Of a DNA stretch of 64,000 nucleotides, positions 17,743 through 26,709 are shown piece after piece (position 1 is the stretch's first letter; the number at the start of each line of letters is the position of its first letter). The translations under genes and the position numbers were made by a program. The notes beneath the pieces were generated by a model that had not been told where the DNA came from, did no database searches, and worked only from the letters and a program-made list of their open reading frames with translations. Origin of the DNA: Thermoplasmata archaeon (GTDB lineage: Archaea > Thermoplasmatota > Thermoplasmata > Lutacidiplasmatales > UBA184); contig JAKASE010000003.1 of NCBI GenBank assembly GCA_021819135.1, positions 62,001 to 126,000 of the forward strand. The letters run 5' to 3'.

Positions 17743-17757
17743 GGCGACCGACCCCGT

Positions 17758-18192
17758 TCAGTGGCCGGTCCGGACCGGCGGTATCGCGAGTCGCCGGTGC
17801 TGGACCATGATGCACAGGTTCTCGATCACGGTCATGCCATGCGCCCGCGCCTTCGTGGCGGCCGGAGCGTTCTCCACTCCGAGCTGCATCCAGGCGACCG
17901 GGACCCCCCGGGCGATCGCCTCGTCGATCACGGGCGGGACCTGATCGCTCCGGCGGAAGAGGTCGACGATGTCCACCGCGATCTCTTTCGGGATCGCGGC
18001 GATCGATGGGTACGCGGTCTCCCCGAGCACGTTCGAGAGCATCGGGTTCACCGGTACGATCCGGTACCCCTGCCCCTGAAGGTACCGCGCGACCTCGTTC
18101 GAGTCCCGCTCGGGCTTGTCGGAGAGCCCGACGACCGCGATCGTCCGAGCGGCCCCGAGGATGCGGCGGAGCTCCGCGTCGTCTACGGACAT
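17758..18192 (-). CDS. CoA-binding domain protein (YccU family)
   Basis: 144 residues from ATG 18192. The frame is open to 18291, but family members start with the helix seen here (DDAELRRILGAARTIAVVGLS). Rossmann-like motif VVGLSDKPERDSNEVARYL, then GYRIVPVNPM and ENLCIMVQHRRL near the end are typical. Such proteins bind CoA through a succinyl-CoA-synthetase-like domain; the physiological role is unknown. Its promoter region is shared with the divergent VOC gene at 18290. Confidence 0.88.
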   Translation of the reverse strand: MSVDDAELRRILGAARTIAVVGLSDKPERDSNEVARYLQGQGYRIVPVNPMLSNVLGETAYPSIAAIPKEIAVDIVDLFRRSDQVPPVIDEAIARGVPVAWMQLGVENAPAATKARAHGMTVIENLCIMVQHRRLAIPPVRTGH

Positions 18193-18289
18193 GGACGCGA
18201 GACCACACGGGGTCGGTACTTGATGCTGACGGAACCGGGGCGTCATACGACGGTCCCGAGCCCATATCCGACCGGGGACTCCGCCCGCC

Positions 18290-18676
18290 ATGTTCCTGGA
18301 CTACGTCGGGATACGCGTCACGAACCTCGCGAGGGCCGTCCGATTCGTCCGTGAGGGGCTCGGACTCGCCGAGGTGCGGAGGGGGCGGATGGGGCACGGG
18401 GGGGTCTGGGTGCTCCTCGAGGACCGGACCTCCCACCAGCAGCTCGAGCTCAACTGGTACCCGAAACGGTCCCGCTTCGCGACCCCCTTCGTGGCGGGAG
18501 AGGGGCTCGACCACCTCGGGGTCCGGGTCCAGGACCTCGGAGCGGCCGCGAAGCAGCTCGTCGCCGCCGGGGCCCGCAAGGTGGAGGAGATCCGGTATCG
18601 CGGCCGAGTCGCCCTCGCCTACTACGAGGGCCCCGACGGGCTCTGGATCGAGCTGATCCCCTCTCCCGGCGCCTGA
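18290..18676 (+). CDS. VOC-superfamily (glyoxalase/dioxygenase-like) protein
   Basis: 128 residues with two beta-alpha-beta-beta-beta modules: LDYVGIRVTNLARAVRFVREGLGL and LDHLGVRVQDLGAAAKQLVAAGA. Metal ligands can be placed at Glu in QLELNWYP, His in LDHLGV and Glu in LWIELIP. The first expected His is Tyr5 (DYVGIRV), so the usual four-ligand site may be incomplete. This is a small stand-alone VOC protein of unknown substrate, not necessarily a methylglyoxal lyase. Confidence 0.8.
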   Translation: MFLDYVGIRVTNLARAVRFVREGLGLAEVRRGRMGHGGVWVLLEDRTSHQQLELNWYPKRSRFATPFVAGEGLDHLGVRVQDLGAAAKQLVAAGARKVEEIRYRGRVALAYYEGPDGLWIELIPSPGA

Positions 18677-18713
18677 GCGGTCCCGCGGGGCGAGCGGGCC
18701 CGACCCGTCCGCC

Positions 18714-19550
18714 CTAGATCGGGGCGAGCGCGCGCCGTGGCGTCGAGACGTAGAGCGCGAGGGCCACCAGCCCGCCGACGAGGATGAGTCCGTAGCTGAG
18801 CAGGGTGCCGACGACGAGGAACGACGCGGAGACGACCGTGAGGAACGCGAACGCGTCGTGCGCGCCGTGGAGGAGCGCGACGACCACGAGGTTGCCGCCG
18901 GAGTAGCGGTACGTCGCCGCGAAGGCGAGGCCGAGGAAGAACAAGGACGGGAAGATCAGGGGCGCCGCCGCCCCGTAGGTCGTCGCGTAGTACATGTGGA
19001 CGAACGCGAAGAGCACGCTGGACCCGATCGCCGGCGCGATCCAGGTCCCGGGACGGTCCCGCCAGTAGCCGAAGATCCAGCCCCGGAAGATCGTCTCCTC
19101 GAACGCGCCGACGACGAACGAGAACCCGACGAAGAACCAGGGGTCGCCGCGGGCCTGCTCGAGCGCCGGGTTCGGTCGGTTGAGCAGCCCCACGGCCGAC
19201 GGGTCGACCGCCTCGTAGACGAGGAGGAGCACAAGGACGACGAGCAGGGCGAGCAGCGAGAGAAGGCCGTACCACCGGAGGCCCTCGTGGGTCGCGAGCC
19301 CCATCCGTCGGGCCCAGTCCCGGAGCGGCGCTCCGCCGACGAGCAGCGCGAAGGCGATCACCGGGATCCCGTAGACGACGAAGACGTCCCCCGGGAGGTT
19401 GCCGTAGAGGACGAGGGCGCCCGGGACCGTCTGGGGCACGAAGTACTGGCTCAGGATCGCGAAGACGGTGATCGCGACGGCCAGGCCGTACCGCCCGAGC
19501 GGAGCCGGTCGGACGGGGGTCTCGACCGGCCGGGGGCCGACGGCGCGCAT
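18714..19550 (-). CDS. CPBP-family intramembrane metalloprotease
   Basis: 278 residues with about eight membrane segments. The catalytic motifs of the CPBP (CAAX protease and bacteriocin-processing, Abi) family are present: FEETIFRGWIFG (EExxxR), FAFVHMYY, and LLHGAHDAF. In archaea these enzymes are uncharacterised. The gene lies head-to-head with the ETF gene, 61 bp apart. Confidence 0.9.
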   Translation of the reverse strand: MRAVGPRPVETPVRPAPLGRYGLAVAITVFAILSQYFVPQTVPGALVLYGNLPGDVFVVYGIPVIAFALLVGGAPLRDWARRMGLATHEGLRWYGLLSLLALLVVLVLLLVYEAVDPSAVGLLNRPNPALEQARGDPWFFVGFSFVVGAFEETIFRGWIFGYWRDRPGTWIAPAIGSSVLFAFVHMYYATTYGAAAPLIFPSLFFLGLAFAATYRYSGGNLVVVALLHGAHDAFAFLTVVSASFLVVGTLLSYGLILVGGLVALALYVSTPRRALAPI

Positions 19551-19611
19551 GGGGCGGCGAGGGGGGCACGGTACTTATCCCCCCGCGCCGGTCGACCGCG
19601 CCAGGGGGCCC

Positions 19612-21420
19612 GTGGAGTTCGCGGTGCTCGTGAAGGCCGTGCCCCGCTCGGAGGCGGTACGGTACGACGCCGCGACCCGTCGCATGGACCGCGACGGGGT
19701 CGAGCTCGTGCTCAATCCGTTCGACGCCCGGGCCGTGCGCGTGGCCCTCGACCTCCGACGCCCCGGCGAGAGGGTCTCGGTCGTCTCGATGGGACCGCCG
19801 GGGTCCGAGCCGCCGCTAAGGCGGCTCCGGGGGTTCGGGGTCGACCGCGTGCTGCTCCTCTCGGACCCGGCGCTCGCCGGTTCGGACACGCTCGTGACCG
19901 CGCGGGTCCTCGTCGCCGGCCTCGAACGTACCGGACACGATGTCGTGCTCGCGGGGGCGCGGACCACCGACAGCGACACCGGGCAGGTCGGCGCCGAGGT
20001 CGCGGCGCTCCTCGGCGTGCCGCTGGTCAGCGAGGCCCGATCGATCCGACGGGACACGGACGGTCCCGGCTTCGAGGTCGAGGTCGACACCGCGACCGGG
20101 TGGGCCCGCGCCCGGCTTTCGGCCCCGTTCGTCGTCTCGGTCGACGAGAAGATCGCGAAGCCCGTTCCGACGGACCCCGGGGCGGCCGCCCCAGGGCCGG
20201 AGGGCCCGGTCGAGCGATTCCCGCTCCCGGCGCTCGGCCTCGACGCGGACCGGGTGGGGGCGCCGGGTTCCCCCACGATCGTCGGACCGATCCGGGAGGC
20301 GGTCTTCCCACGCACCCCCCGGATCTACGCGGGGGGCCCCCTCGAGGACCGCGTCCGGTCCGCCATCGGGGCGCTCTCCGGTCTCCTCGCCCGGCCGCCA
20401 CCCCGCGAAATGGAGCTTCCCCCCGCCCCGGCTCCGCTCGACGACGGGAAGGAGGTGCTGGTCCTCGTGACCGGCGGGTCCGGAGAGCTCGAACCGTTCT
20501 CCCTCGGGCTCGTCTCCGAGGTACGTCGCGCGTTGCCGGGCCACGGGCCCGCGGCCGTGTGGGTCGGGCGGCCCCCGAGCGAGGCGGCGACGTTCCGCCT
20601 CGAGCGGGCCGGCACGCTCGCGGGGTACCTCGTACCGGCGACCGATCCCGATCCCCGCACGGCCGCGCTCGCGTTCGACCGGGTCCTCGCGCTCCGTCCC
20701 CGCGCCGCGGGGGCGTTGTTCCTCTCCGATCCGTTCGGACGGGAGGTGGCCGGTCGACTGGCCGCCGGCCGGGCGCTCGGCCTGATCGGCGACGCGGTCT
20801 CCCTCACGGTCGACCCGGTGGCCGGGATCGTCGGATCGAAGCCATCGTTCGGGGGCCGCACGGTCGCGGAGATCCGCTCCCGGACCCGGCCGGTACTCCT
20901 CACCGTTCGGCCCGGCACGTTCCCCCCCGCATCGGGATCGGCCCCGGAAGGGGGGTTCGGCTGGCGGACCCTGCCGGCGGTGCATCTTCCCCCGGCGGTC
21001 GACTGGACCGCCTCCGGCCGGGAGCTCGAGGGGTTCCTCGGCCCCGAGTCCCGGGACGTACTGGTCGCGGTCGGGCTCGGGATCGGGGGGCCCGAGGGGG
21101 TCGCGCGGGTCCGCGCGCAGGTCGGTCCCTGGGAAGCCGGGATCGTCGCGACCCGAAAGGTCGTCGACCGCGGCTGGGTGCCCCGTCAGCTCCAGGTCGG
21201 CCTCACCGGCCGGGCGCTCGCGCCGCGTCTCGCGGTCCTCCTCGGGATCTCGGGCTCGCCGAACCACATGACCGGCTGGTCCCGCGCCCCGGCCCTCCTC
21301 GCGGTGAACCGGGACCCCAACGCCCCGGTTTTCCGGGACGTCGACGTCGGGATCGTCGGGTCGATCGACGAGGTCCTGCCGGCGCTGGTGGAACCGGTCG
21401 CCCGTCTCCTTCGCCGCTAG
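19612..21420 (+). CDS. Electron-transfer flavoprotein, beta and alpha subunits fused in one chain
   Basis: 602 residues from GTG 19612 (TATA-like GGTACTTATC at 19570-19579). Residues 1-245 match EtfB: FAVLVKAVPRSE, NPFDARAVRVALDLR and the nucleotide loop ARTTDSDTGQVGAEVAALLG, then VVSVDEKIAKP. Residues 280-602 match EtfA and end with the FAD-binding motif VGLTGRALAPRLAVLLGISG, HMTGWS, AVNRDPNAPVF and DVGIVGSIDEVLP. Bacterial ETFs are usually two chains; fusion in the order beta-alpha is known in some archaea. It carries electrons between flavin dehydrogenases and the membrane. No partner FixC/FixX genes lie next to it. Confidence 0.92.
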   Translation: MEFAVLVKAVPRSEAVRYDAATRRMDRDGVELVLNPFDARAVRVALDLRRPGERVSVVSMGPPGSEPPLRRLRGFGVDRVLLLSDPALAGSDTLVTARVLVAGLERTGHDVVLAGARTTDSDTGQVGAEVAALLGVPLVSEARSIRRDTDGPGFEVEVDTATGWARARLSAPFVVSVDEKIAKPVPTDPGAAAPGPEGPVERFPLPALGLDADRVGAPGSPTIVGPIREAVFPRTPRIYAGGPLEDRVRSAIGALSGLLARPPPREMELPPAPAPLDDGKEVLVLVTGGSGELEPFSLGLVSEVRRALPGHGPAAVWVGRPPSEAATFRLERAGTLAGYLVPATDPDPRTAALAFDRVLALRPRAAGALFLSDPFGREVAGRLAAGRALGLIGDAVSLTVDPVAGIVGSKPSFGGRTVAEIRSRTRPVLLTVRPGTFPPASGSAPEGGFGWRTLPAVHLPPAVDWTASGRELEGFLGPESRDVLVAVGLGIGGPEGVARVRAQVGPWEAGIVATRKVVDRGWVPRQLQVGLTGRALAPRLAVLLGISGSPNHMTGWSRAPALLAVNRDPNAPVFRDVDVGIVGSIDEVLPALVEPVARLLRR

Positions 21421-21421
21421 C

Positions 21422-21646
21422 CTAGGGGCGCGCGAGGCCGAGCGCCTTCTCCGCCGCGCCGAGGCAGGCGAGGAGGTCCTCGATCGTCTCGCGCAGGCTC
21501 GACGGGGAATCGGCCGAGGCCGCGACCACGAGGTCCGATCCTTCGACCGTCACGGAGACGAAGTCGGGGTTGTCGGCGAGGACCGCCCGCCTCAGCGCGT
21601 CGGCCGACGCGGGGTCGGCGCACCGCCGGCGCAGGTGGGCGCTCAC
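21422..21646 (-). CDS. pcc1: KEOPS complex subunit Pcc1-like
   Basis: 74 residues from GTG 21646, which overlaps the DUF1028 stop (GTGA). The small two-helix, three-strand Pcc1 pattern is visible: ALRRAVLADNPDFVSVTVEGSDLVV, then SSLRETIEDLLACLGAAEKAL. Pcc1 is the dimerising subunit of KEOPS, which makes t6A37 in tRNA. The call is by pattern and length, so moderately sure. Confidence 0.75.
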   Translation of the reverse strand: MSAHLRRRCADPASADALRRAVLADNPDFVSVTVEGSDLVVAASADSPSSLRETIEDLLACLGAAEKALGLARP

Positions 21647-22644
21647 TTCGACCGGGTGCGCTTCTTCTCGGGAGGCGTCGATGGTCCCCCTCCGGTCGGG
21701 GCGGCGCCGGGTCCGCGATCGAGGGCATGCGGCACGATCGGCGCGGTGCGGGTGCGGCGGGCGACCTCCGCGCTGGCGCGCTCCTTCAGGTACGCCACGA
21801 TCGAGGGCCACACCGTGCCGTCGTCCCGCTGCTTGTTCTCGAAGTTGTGCTCGCCGACGAACCGGGCGAAGGCGGCCTGGCTCGCCGCGTCCCAGCGGCC
21901 CGTGAACCGTCCGGAGTAGTATCCGAGCACGCCGAGGTCGTGCTGGAGCGCGAGCGCGACCTCGCCTGCGATCGGGAGGACGGTCGACGGGTCCTCGCGG
22001 CTCAGCATCGTCATGTCGTAGAGCCGGAAGACGCGCTTCAGCTCCTCGATCGGGGACGGGTGGTCGTCGACGCGGACATCGACCCACCGGTCGTTCCCCC
22101 CGTACCCGGCCCCGGCGCGCACGGCGAAGAGCGCGGCCGACTGCATGCCGCGTCGGTCCCCTCCTTCTCTCTGGCCGGCGGCGAGCGCCGCGAGGAGCCG
22201 GTCGAGGATGTCGCCCCCGGTCGACTCGTAGGCCCGCGCCATCCCGCGGACGACCGCCGCCCCGAAGAGGATGTTCCCCTGGCAGCAGAAACCGTCCCCG
22301 ACCTCGTGACCGGCCCAGTCCATGCACTTCGCGCCGGTGAACGCGGCGGCGCCTCCCTCCCGGTCGACCACGCCGAGCTGTCGCTCGTCCCGGCCCGGGT
22401 CGGCCTCCGTCAGGCGGCGCACGACGTCTTGGGCGCGGGCCCCGCCGCGCAAGAGCGCGAGCCCCTCGGGCCCGTAATGCGTGTTCGCGAGCGCCTGGGT
22501 CGCGACCGCTCCCGCGCCGGCCTCCGCCCACGGGACGACCGAACCGACCGAGAGGAACTTCGACTGAACCGCCACGCCCCAGGTCGCGGTCTCCCGCTCG
22601 TACGCGACGATCGAGAACGTGCCGAACCGCGGGATCGCTGCCAT
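21643..22644 (-). CDS. DUF1028 (Ntn-hydrolase-like) protein with a C-terminal peptidoglycan-binding-like domain
   Basis: 333 residues from ATG 22644. The N-terminal 210 residues follow the DUF1028 pattern: FGTFSIVAYERETATWGVAV, QSKFLSVGSVVPWAEAGAGAVATQA (about 27-50) and CCQGNILFG. The C-terminal region around GEVALALQHDLGVLGYYSG and GRWDAASQAAFARFVGEHNFENK looks like the PG_binding_2-type helical domain often attached to DUF1028. The basic tail overlaps pcc1 by 4 bp. The family is predicted to be Ntn hydrolases; activity unknown. Confidence 0.9.
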   Translation of the reverse strand: MAAIPRFGTFSIVAYERETATWGVAVQSKFLSVGSVVPWAEAGAGAVATQALANTHYGPEGLALLRGGARAQDVVRRLTEADPGRDERQLGVVDREGGAAAFTGAKCMDWAGHEVGDGFCCQGNILFGAAVVRGMARAYESTGGDILDRLLAALAAGQREGGDRRGMQSAALFAVRAGAGYGGNDRWVDVRVDDHPSPIEELKRVFRLYDMTMLSREDPSTVLPIAGEVALALQHDLGVLGYYSGRFTGRWDAASQAAFARFVGEHNFENKQRDDGTVWPSIVAYLKERASAEVARRTRTAPIVPHALDRGPGAAPTGGGPSTPPEKKRTRSK

Positions 22645-22670
22645 CGGCCGGTCGGAGGTTCTCCCTCCCT

Positions 22671-23012
22671 TTACGTTGTGGGTCGGGACCCAGGGGCCGG
22701 GCGGCGGTCGAGCGTCGCGAGCAGCCCCTCGACAAGCTCGGTGGCCCGATCCCGATCGCCGGCCGCGAAGGCCCGCTCGGCGGCGGCGAGCTCCGCGAGC
22801 TCCCGGTCGACGTTCGCGCCGCCCGCCCGCAGTAGACCGACGAGCCGGGCCGCGAGCAGGATCCGGTTCCGTGTCCGGTCCTCCTCGGCGGAGGGATCCT
22901 CGTCTTCCGCTCCCGTGGGGACGTATTCTACCAGGCCGCGGGGCCACTCCGTGACCTCCCCTTCCCCGCGACGGACGCGGGCGCGACGCCGGGCCGCGGG
23001 GCCGGCGGGCAC
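22671..23012 (-). CDS. Hypothetical helical protein
   Basis: 113 residues. A basic start is followed by a charged middle and two helices, the last containing AAAERAFAAGDRDRATELVEGLL. That segment resembles the TPR-like helix in the upstream gene's product (ETAYAAGDFDGALSALDAL). Starts 4 bp after that gene. No family recognised. Confidence 0.6.
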   Translation of the reverse strand: MPAGPAARRRARVRRGEGEVTEWPRGLVEYVPTGAEDEDPSAEEDRTRNRILLAARLVGLLRAGGANVDRELAELAAAERAFAAGDRDRATELVEGLLATLDRRPAPGSRPTT

Positions 23013-23016
23013 GGTC

Positions 23017-23652
23017 TCAGGCGTCCTCGGGACCCGGCGCAGGCGCGGACGGCGGCGCCCGGTCCGCGGTCGCCCGCGGCCGGGGGGCCCGCTCGCGGAC
23101 CGAGCTCCAGATCCGGTCGATCGGCCCGTAGAACTCCCTCGTCACGCCGTGTGCCGCGAGGGTCTCCCGGGCCTCCACGAGCGCTGCGGCGAGGTCCTCC
23201 GACCCGACGCCATGGGCGGCGAGCCAGGCGATCGAGCCCTCGGCGAGGGCCAGCTGGTCCTCCGCGACCCGGCGCCCCCGGCGGAGCTCCCGCTCGGGAG
23301 GCGCGAGGGCGTGATCCGGGTCCCAGTGCGGGGGGACCGGCGCCGGGATCGGGACGCGGAGGCGCTTGAACGGATCGGGAAGCGAGGGCCACCGCGGCTC
23401 CGCGAACCGGATCGACAGCGCGTCGAGCGCGCTCAGCGCGCCGTCAAAGTCCCCGGCCGCGTAGGCGGTCTCCGCCTTGTCGAACGGGTGGGTGAGCTCC
23501 GGGCTCGGCGCCCCCTTGAAGATGTCGAGGAGCAGGGCGATCCGGGCCGGTCCCAGGCGGCGGAGCGCCCGCTCCGCCGCCGACTCAGGGACGGGGGGCG
23601 TGGCCGGTGGGGGAGGGGTCGGTTCCGGGGGACGATTCGGACCGCCGGGCAT
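23017..23652 (-). CDS. Hypothetical protein with a TPR-like helical hairpin
   Basis: 211 residues. A Pro-rich N-terminus precedes ALRRLGPARIALLLDIFKGAP and the hairpin HPFDKAETAYAAGDFDGALSALDAL (about 57-82), then a second helical region. The C-terminus is Pro/Ala-rich. Unknown family. It sits 15 bp downstream of the geranylgeranyl reductase gene on the same strand and is probably in the same transcript. Confidence 0.65.
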   Translation of the reverse strand: MPGGPNRPPEPTPPPPATPPVPESAAERALRRLGPARIALLLDIFKGAPSPELTHPFDKAETAYAAGDFDGALSALDALSIRFAEPRWPSLPDPFKRLRVPIPAPVPPHWDPDHALAPPERELRRGRRVAEDQLALAEGSIAWLAAHGVGSEDLAAALVEARETLAAHGVTREFYGPIDRIWSSVRERAPRPRATADRAPPSAPAPGPEDA

Positions 23653-23667
23653 CGCACGGGAGGACGT

Positions 23668-24855
23668 TCAGAGGAACGCCTCGAACTCCTTCGTCACTTC
23701 GGGGTACTTGTCACGAACGGCCTTCAGGATGTTGTGGACGCTCAGCTTCTCGAGCGTCACCCCGCTGAGCACGTCGACGACCTTGTCGAACGTCTCGTCG
23801 CTCAGCGTCACGAGCTTCTCCTTCGCGAGCCAGTTGCGGTAGAGCTTCTCCTCGAGGCGGGCCCGCCATCCCTTCTCGTACTTCTGGAGGAACGCGCTCG
23901 ACGGGTCGCCGGCGTGGGCCGCCTCGGCGGCGACCGTCCCGGCGATCTTGCCGGCGATGCAGCCGTTCGCGATCCCTCCACCCGTGAGCGGGTCGATCAT
24001 CCGCGCGGCATCGCCGACCAAAAGGATCCCGTCCGCGACCGTCTGTTTGAGGGGGGCGGAGATCGAGACCCCGCCGCCGACCATGTCGATCTTCTTGCCC
24101 TTCGCGTAGCCGGGGTGGTGGTCGATCCAGCGATCGAGGTAGGTACGGGCGTCCGCGGGCGACTTCACCTGGCTCACCTGGACGCCGATCCCGACGTTCG
24201 CGAGGCCGTCCCCCTTCGGGAAGACCCAGACGTAGCCGCCCGGGGCGACCTTCCCGAGGTAGAAGTCGCAGTAGCGCACATCGGAGTCGACGTTCGTCAT
24301 GCGGTACTGGAGGCAGGTATCCATGTCCCGCATCGCGATGTTCGTCGGGATGCCGGCCCACCGGCCGACCTGGCTCTCGAACCCGTCCGCGCCGATCGTG
24401 ATCGGCGCGCGGATCTCGTAGGTCTGCCCGAACTCCTTGACCTTCGCCCCGACCACGCGGCCGTTCTCCTTGAGGATCCCGACCGCCGCGGTCTTGAGCT
24501 TGACCTCGACCCCGGCGTTCGCCGCGTCGATCGCGAGCTGCTTGTCGAACTCGTCGCGCTCGACGACGTAGCCGACCTCGTTGCCCGCGTGCTTCTCGTT
24601 GATCTCGAAGACCTTCTCGCTCGGCGAGTAGATCCGGGCCCCCTCGACCTCGAGGTTGATCCAGCGGCCCGGGGTGATCCCGACGTCCTTCAGCCAGTCC
24701 TTGCTCATCCCCTCGCCGCAGCGCACCGGGCTCCCGATCTCCTGGCGCTTCTCGAGCATCAGGACGCGAGCCCCGTGCTTCGCGGCCCACTTCGCCGACA
24801 TGCTGCCGGCGGGGCCGGCGCCGATCACGAGGACATCCGTCTTCAGGTCCGGCAT
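23668..24855 (-). CDS. Geranylgeranyl reductase family FAD oxidoreductase
   Basis: 395 residues from ATG 24855. FAD-binding GxGxxG in VLVIGAGPAGSMSAKWAAKHG (residues 8-28), the acidic LEKR, and the PVRCGEGM motif (about 44-51) with the catalytic-region cysteine typical of archaeal geranylgeranyl reductases. VGDAARMIDPLTGGGIANG (about 283-301) is the second FAD motif. These enzymes saturate the isoprenoid chains of archaeal lipids and take electrons from a ferredoxin; a ferredoxin gene lies just upstream in the same direction. Confidence 0.93.
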   Translation of the reverse strand: MPDLKTDVLVIGAGPAGSMSAKWAAKHGARVLMLEKRQEIGSPVRCGEGMSKDWLKDVGITPGRWINLEVEGARIYSPSEKVFEINEKHAGNEVGYVVERDEFDKQLAIDAANAGVEVKLKTAAVGILKENGRVVGAKVKEFGQTYEIRAPITIGADGFESQVGRWAGIPTNIAMRDMDTCLQYRMTNVDSDVRYCDFYLGKVAPGGYVWVFPKGDGLANVGIGVQVSQVKSPADARTYLDRWIDHHPGYAKGKKIDMVGGGVSISAPLKQTVADGILLVGDAARMIDPLTGGGIANGCIAGKIAGTVAAEAAHAGDPSSAFLQKYEKGWRARLEEKLYRNWLAKEKLVTLSDETFDKVVDVLSGVTLEKLSVHNILKAVRDKYPEVTKEFEAFL

Positions 24856-24881
24856 GGTTTCCTCCTTCGCCCGATCTCCGC

Positions 24882-25091
24882 TCACCCGATCTCGATGGCG
24901 CCCACGGGGCAGGCCTTGACGCAGACGTCGCAGCGCGTGCAGACCTTCTCGTCGAACGTGATGCGGGTCTCGTCGAGGTAGATGCAGTTCAGCGGGCAGA
25001 TGCCGACGCACGCCCCGCAGTAGATGCACAGCTGGCCGGACGACTCGATGTGAAGGCTCCGCTTGCTCGCCACGGGGTCGCCGGCGAGCAC
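24882..25091 (-). CDS. Ferredoxin with two [4Fe-4S] clusters
   Basis: 69 residues if started at ATG 25091. Two cluster motifs: CIYCGACVGICP and CTRCDVCVKACP. It likely feeds electrons to the reductase encoded 26 bp downstream. The TATA box at 25104-25113 predicts a transcript start near 25082, downstream of ATG 25091, so the in-frame GTG at 25073 (63 residues) may be the true start; the longer form is listed as the maximal frame. Confidence 0.93.
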   Translation of the reverse strand: MLAGDPVASKRSLHIESSGQLCIYCGACVGICPLNCIYLDETRITFDEKVCTRCDVCVKACPVGAIEIG

Positions 25092-25103
25092 CGGGGCCGG
25101 TCG

Positions 25104-25113
25104 CTATAAAACC
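25104..25113 (-). promoter_or_regulatory. TATA box of the ferredoxin-reductase operon
   Basis: GTTTTATAGC on the minus strand, the only AT-rich patch between the ferredoxin and trxB genes. Its position favours the GTG 25073 start for ferredoxin. Confidence 0.7.
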
Positions 25114-25139
25114 CTATCCCGGAGTCGTGCGGCGGGTCC

Positions 25140-26105
25140 TCACGTCGCGCGCGCGACGACAGAACGGGCGGGCGGGTGCTCGGCGAGCCACCGCTCGGCG
25201 TCGATCGCCGCCGCGCACCCGGTCCCGGCCGCGGTCACGGCCTGACGGTACCGGTGGTCCTGGACATCGCCCGCGGCGAAGACCCCCTCGACGCTCGTCC
25301 GGGTGTGGTCGTGGACGCGGAGGTAGCCCGCGCTCTCGAGCTCGAGCGCGCCACGGAAGACCTCCGTCGCCGGGACGTGCCCGATCGCGACGAACAGGCC
25401 CCCGACCGCGAGGTCGCTCACGGCCCCGGTCCGGTGGTTCCGGACCCGGACCCCCTCGACCGTTTCCCGGCCGAGCACCTCCACGACCTCCGAGTCGAGG
25501 AGGAAGGAGATCTTAGGATTCTCGCGCGCCCGTTGCTGCATGATCGGGCTCGCCCGCAGGGCATTGCGGCGATGGACGATCGTGACATGGGTCGCGAAGT
25601 TCGTGAGGAAGAGCGCCTCCTCCATCGCGGTGTCGCCGCCGCCGACCACGGCGAGCGCCTTTCCCTTGAAGAAGAACCCGTCGCACGTCGCGCAGGCCGA
25701 CACCCCATGGCCCTGGAGGCGCTTTTCCGACGGCAGATCGAGCCAGCGCGCGTTCGCGCCGGTGGCGATGATGACCGCGTCCGCCTCGAAGACCCCCTGG
25801 CTGCCGGTCTCGACCCGGAACGGCCGACCGGAAAAGTCGACCCGCGTCACGTTGTCGTCCACGAACTCGGCGCCGAATCGCGCCGCCTGCCGACGCATGC
25901 GGTCGATCAGTTCCGGTCCCTGGATCCCCTCCGGGAACCCCGGGAAGTTCTCGACCTCGGTCGTGATGATCAGCTGGCCGCCCGCCGGGACCCCCGAGAT
26001 CACGACCGGGGCGAGCTCGGCCCGGCCGGCGTACAGGGCAGCGGTGAGGCCGGCCGCCCCGCTGCCGATGATAACGACCCGGGCCGAACGGACCGACTCC
26101 GACAT
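25140..26105 (-). CDS. trxB: Thioredoxin reductase
   Basis: 321 residues, normal length. FAD motif [20 protein letters not shown] (residues 9-28), redox-active CATC at about 136-139 in [19 protein letters not shown] motif [15 protein letters not shown], and the closing [21 protein letters not shown]. It reduces thioredoxin or glutaredoxin-like partners with NAD(P)H in the cytoplasm. Leaderless, from a TATA box at 26127-26136. Confidence 0.95.
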   Translation of the reverse strand: MSESVRSARVVIIGSGAAGLTAALYAGRAELAPVVISGVPAGGQLIITTEVENFPGFPEGIQGPELIDRMRRQAARFGAEFVDDNVTRVDFSGRPFRVETGSQGVFEADAVIIATGANARWLDLPSEKRLQGHGVSACATCDGFFFKGKALAVVGGGDTAMEEALFLTNFATHVTIVHRRNALRASPIMQQRARENPKISFLLDSEVVEVLGRETVEGVRVRNHRTGAVSDLAVGGLFVAIGHVPATEVFRGALELESAGYLRVHDHTRTSVEGVFAAGDVQDHRYRQAVTAAGTGCAAAIDAERWLAEHPPARSVVARAT

Positions 26106-26126
26106 GACCGTATCGACCCGCCGGGG

Positions 26127-26136
26127 GTTTAAAAGG
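26127..26136 (-). promoter_or_regulatory. TATA box of trxB
   Basis: CCTTTTAAAC on the minus strand, centred 26 bp before ATG 26105. Confidence 0.7.
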
Positions 26137-26169
26137 GGAGTGTGCGCCCGGGCTACCGTTCGACCGCCG

Positions 26170-26709
26170 TCACGGCCGCTTCGGGAGACGGACGGTGTCG
26201 TTCCCGACCGCTTCGCTGTAGCCGGAGCGATGGAAGAGGAGGGGCTCGACCTCCCGGCCGCTCTCGAGGTGGACGACCTCCCCGAGGATCAAGAGATGGT
26301 CGTACGCCGGTGTCTTCGAGACGACCCGGCATTCGGCCCCCCCGAGCGCGCCGTCGAGGAGGACGAGCCCGTTCGGGCCCCGGTGGAACGGCAGGTCCCG
26401 GAACTTCTCACCGGAGGAGATCGTCCGGGCGAACCGTTCGCTCACGGGGCGCTGGTCGAAGGCGAGGAAGCTCACCGCGAACCTTCCGCTCCGCTCGATG
26501 ATCGGGGTCGTGTCGGCGTCCCGGGAGAGACTGACGAGGAGCGACGGGGGCGCGAGGGAGACCGAGAGGAGCGCGTTCACGGTCAGGCCGGCGTCGGTCT
26601 CGAACTCGCGGGCGGTCACGACCGAGACCCCCGTCGCCCAATGGGCCATCCATCGTCGGAACGTGAGACCATCGAGCGGTCCGGGATCCGGCGTCACGAG
26701 CTCCCTCAC
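26170..26709 (-). CDS. Flavin reductase-like FMN-binding protein
   Basis: 179 residues. The family start [36 protein letters not shown] (FMN-binding loop, about 45-64) and [18 protein letters not shown] fit the flavin reductase domain of two-component monooxygenases. The ATG overlaps the stop of the ABC permease gene (ATGA), so it is the last gene of the exporter operon. Its substrate partner is not in the window. Confidence 0.88.
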   Translation of the reverse strand: MRELVTPDPGPLDGLTFRRWMAHWATGVSVVTAREFETDAGLTVNALLSVSLAPPSLLVSLSRDADTTPIIERSGRFAVSFLAFDQRPVSERFARTISSGEKFRDLPFHRGPNGLVLLDGALGGAECRVVSKTPAYDHLLILGEVVHLESGREVEPLLFHRSGYSEAVGNDTVRLPKRP

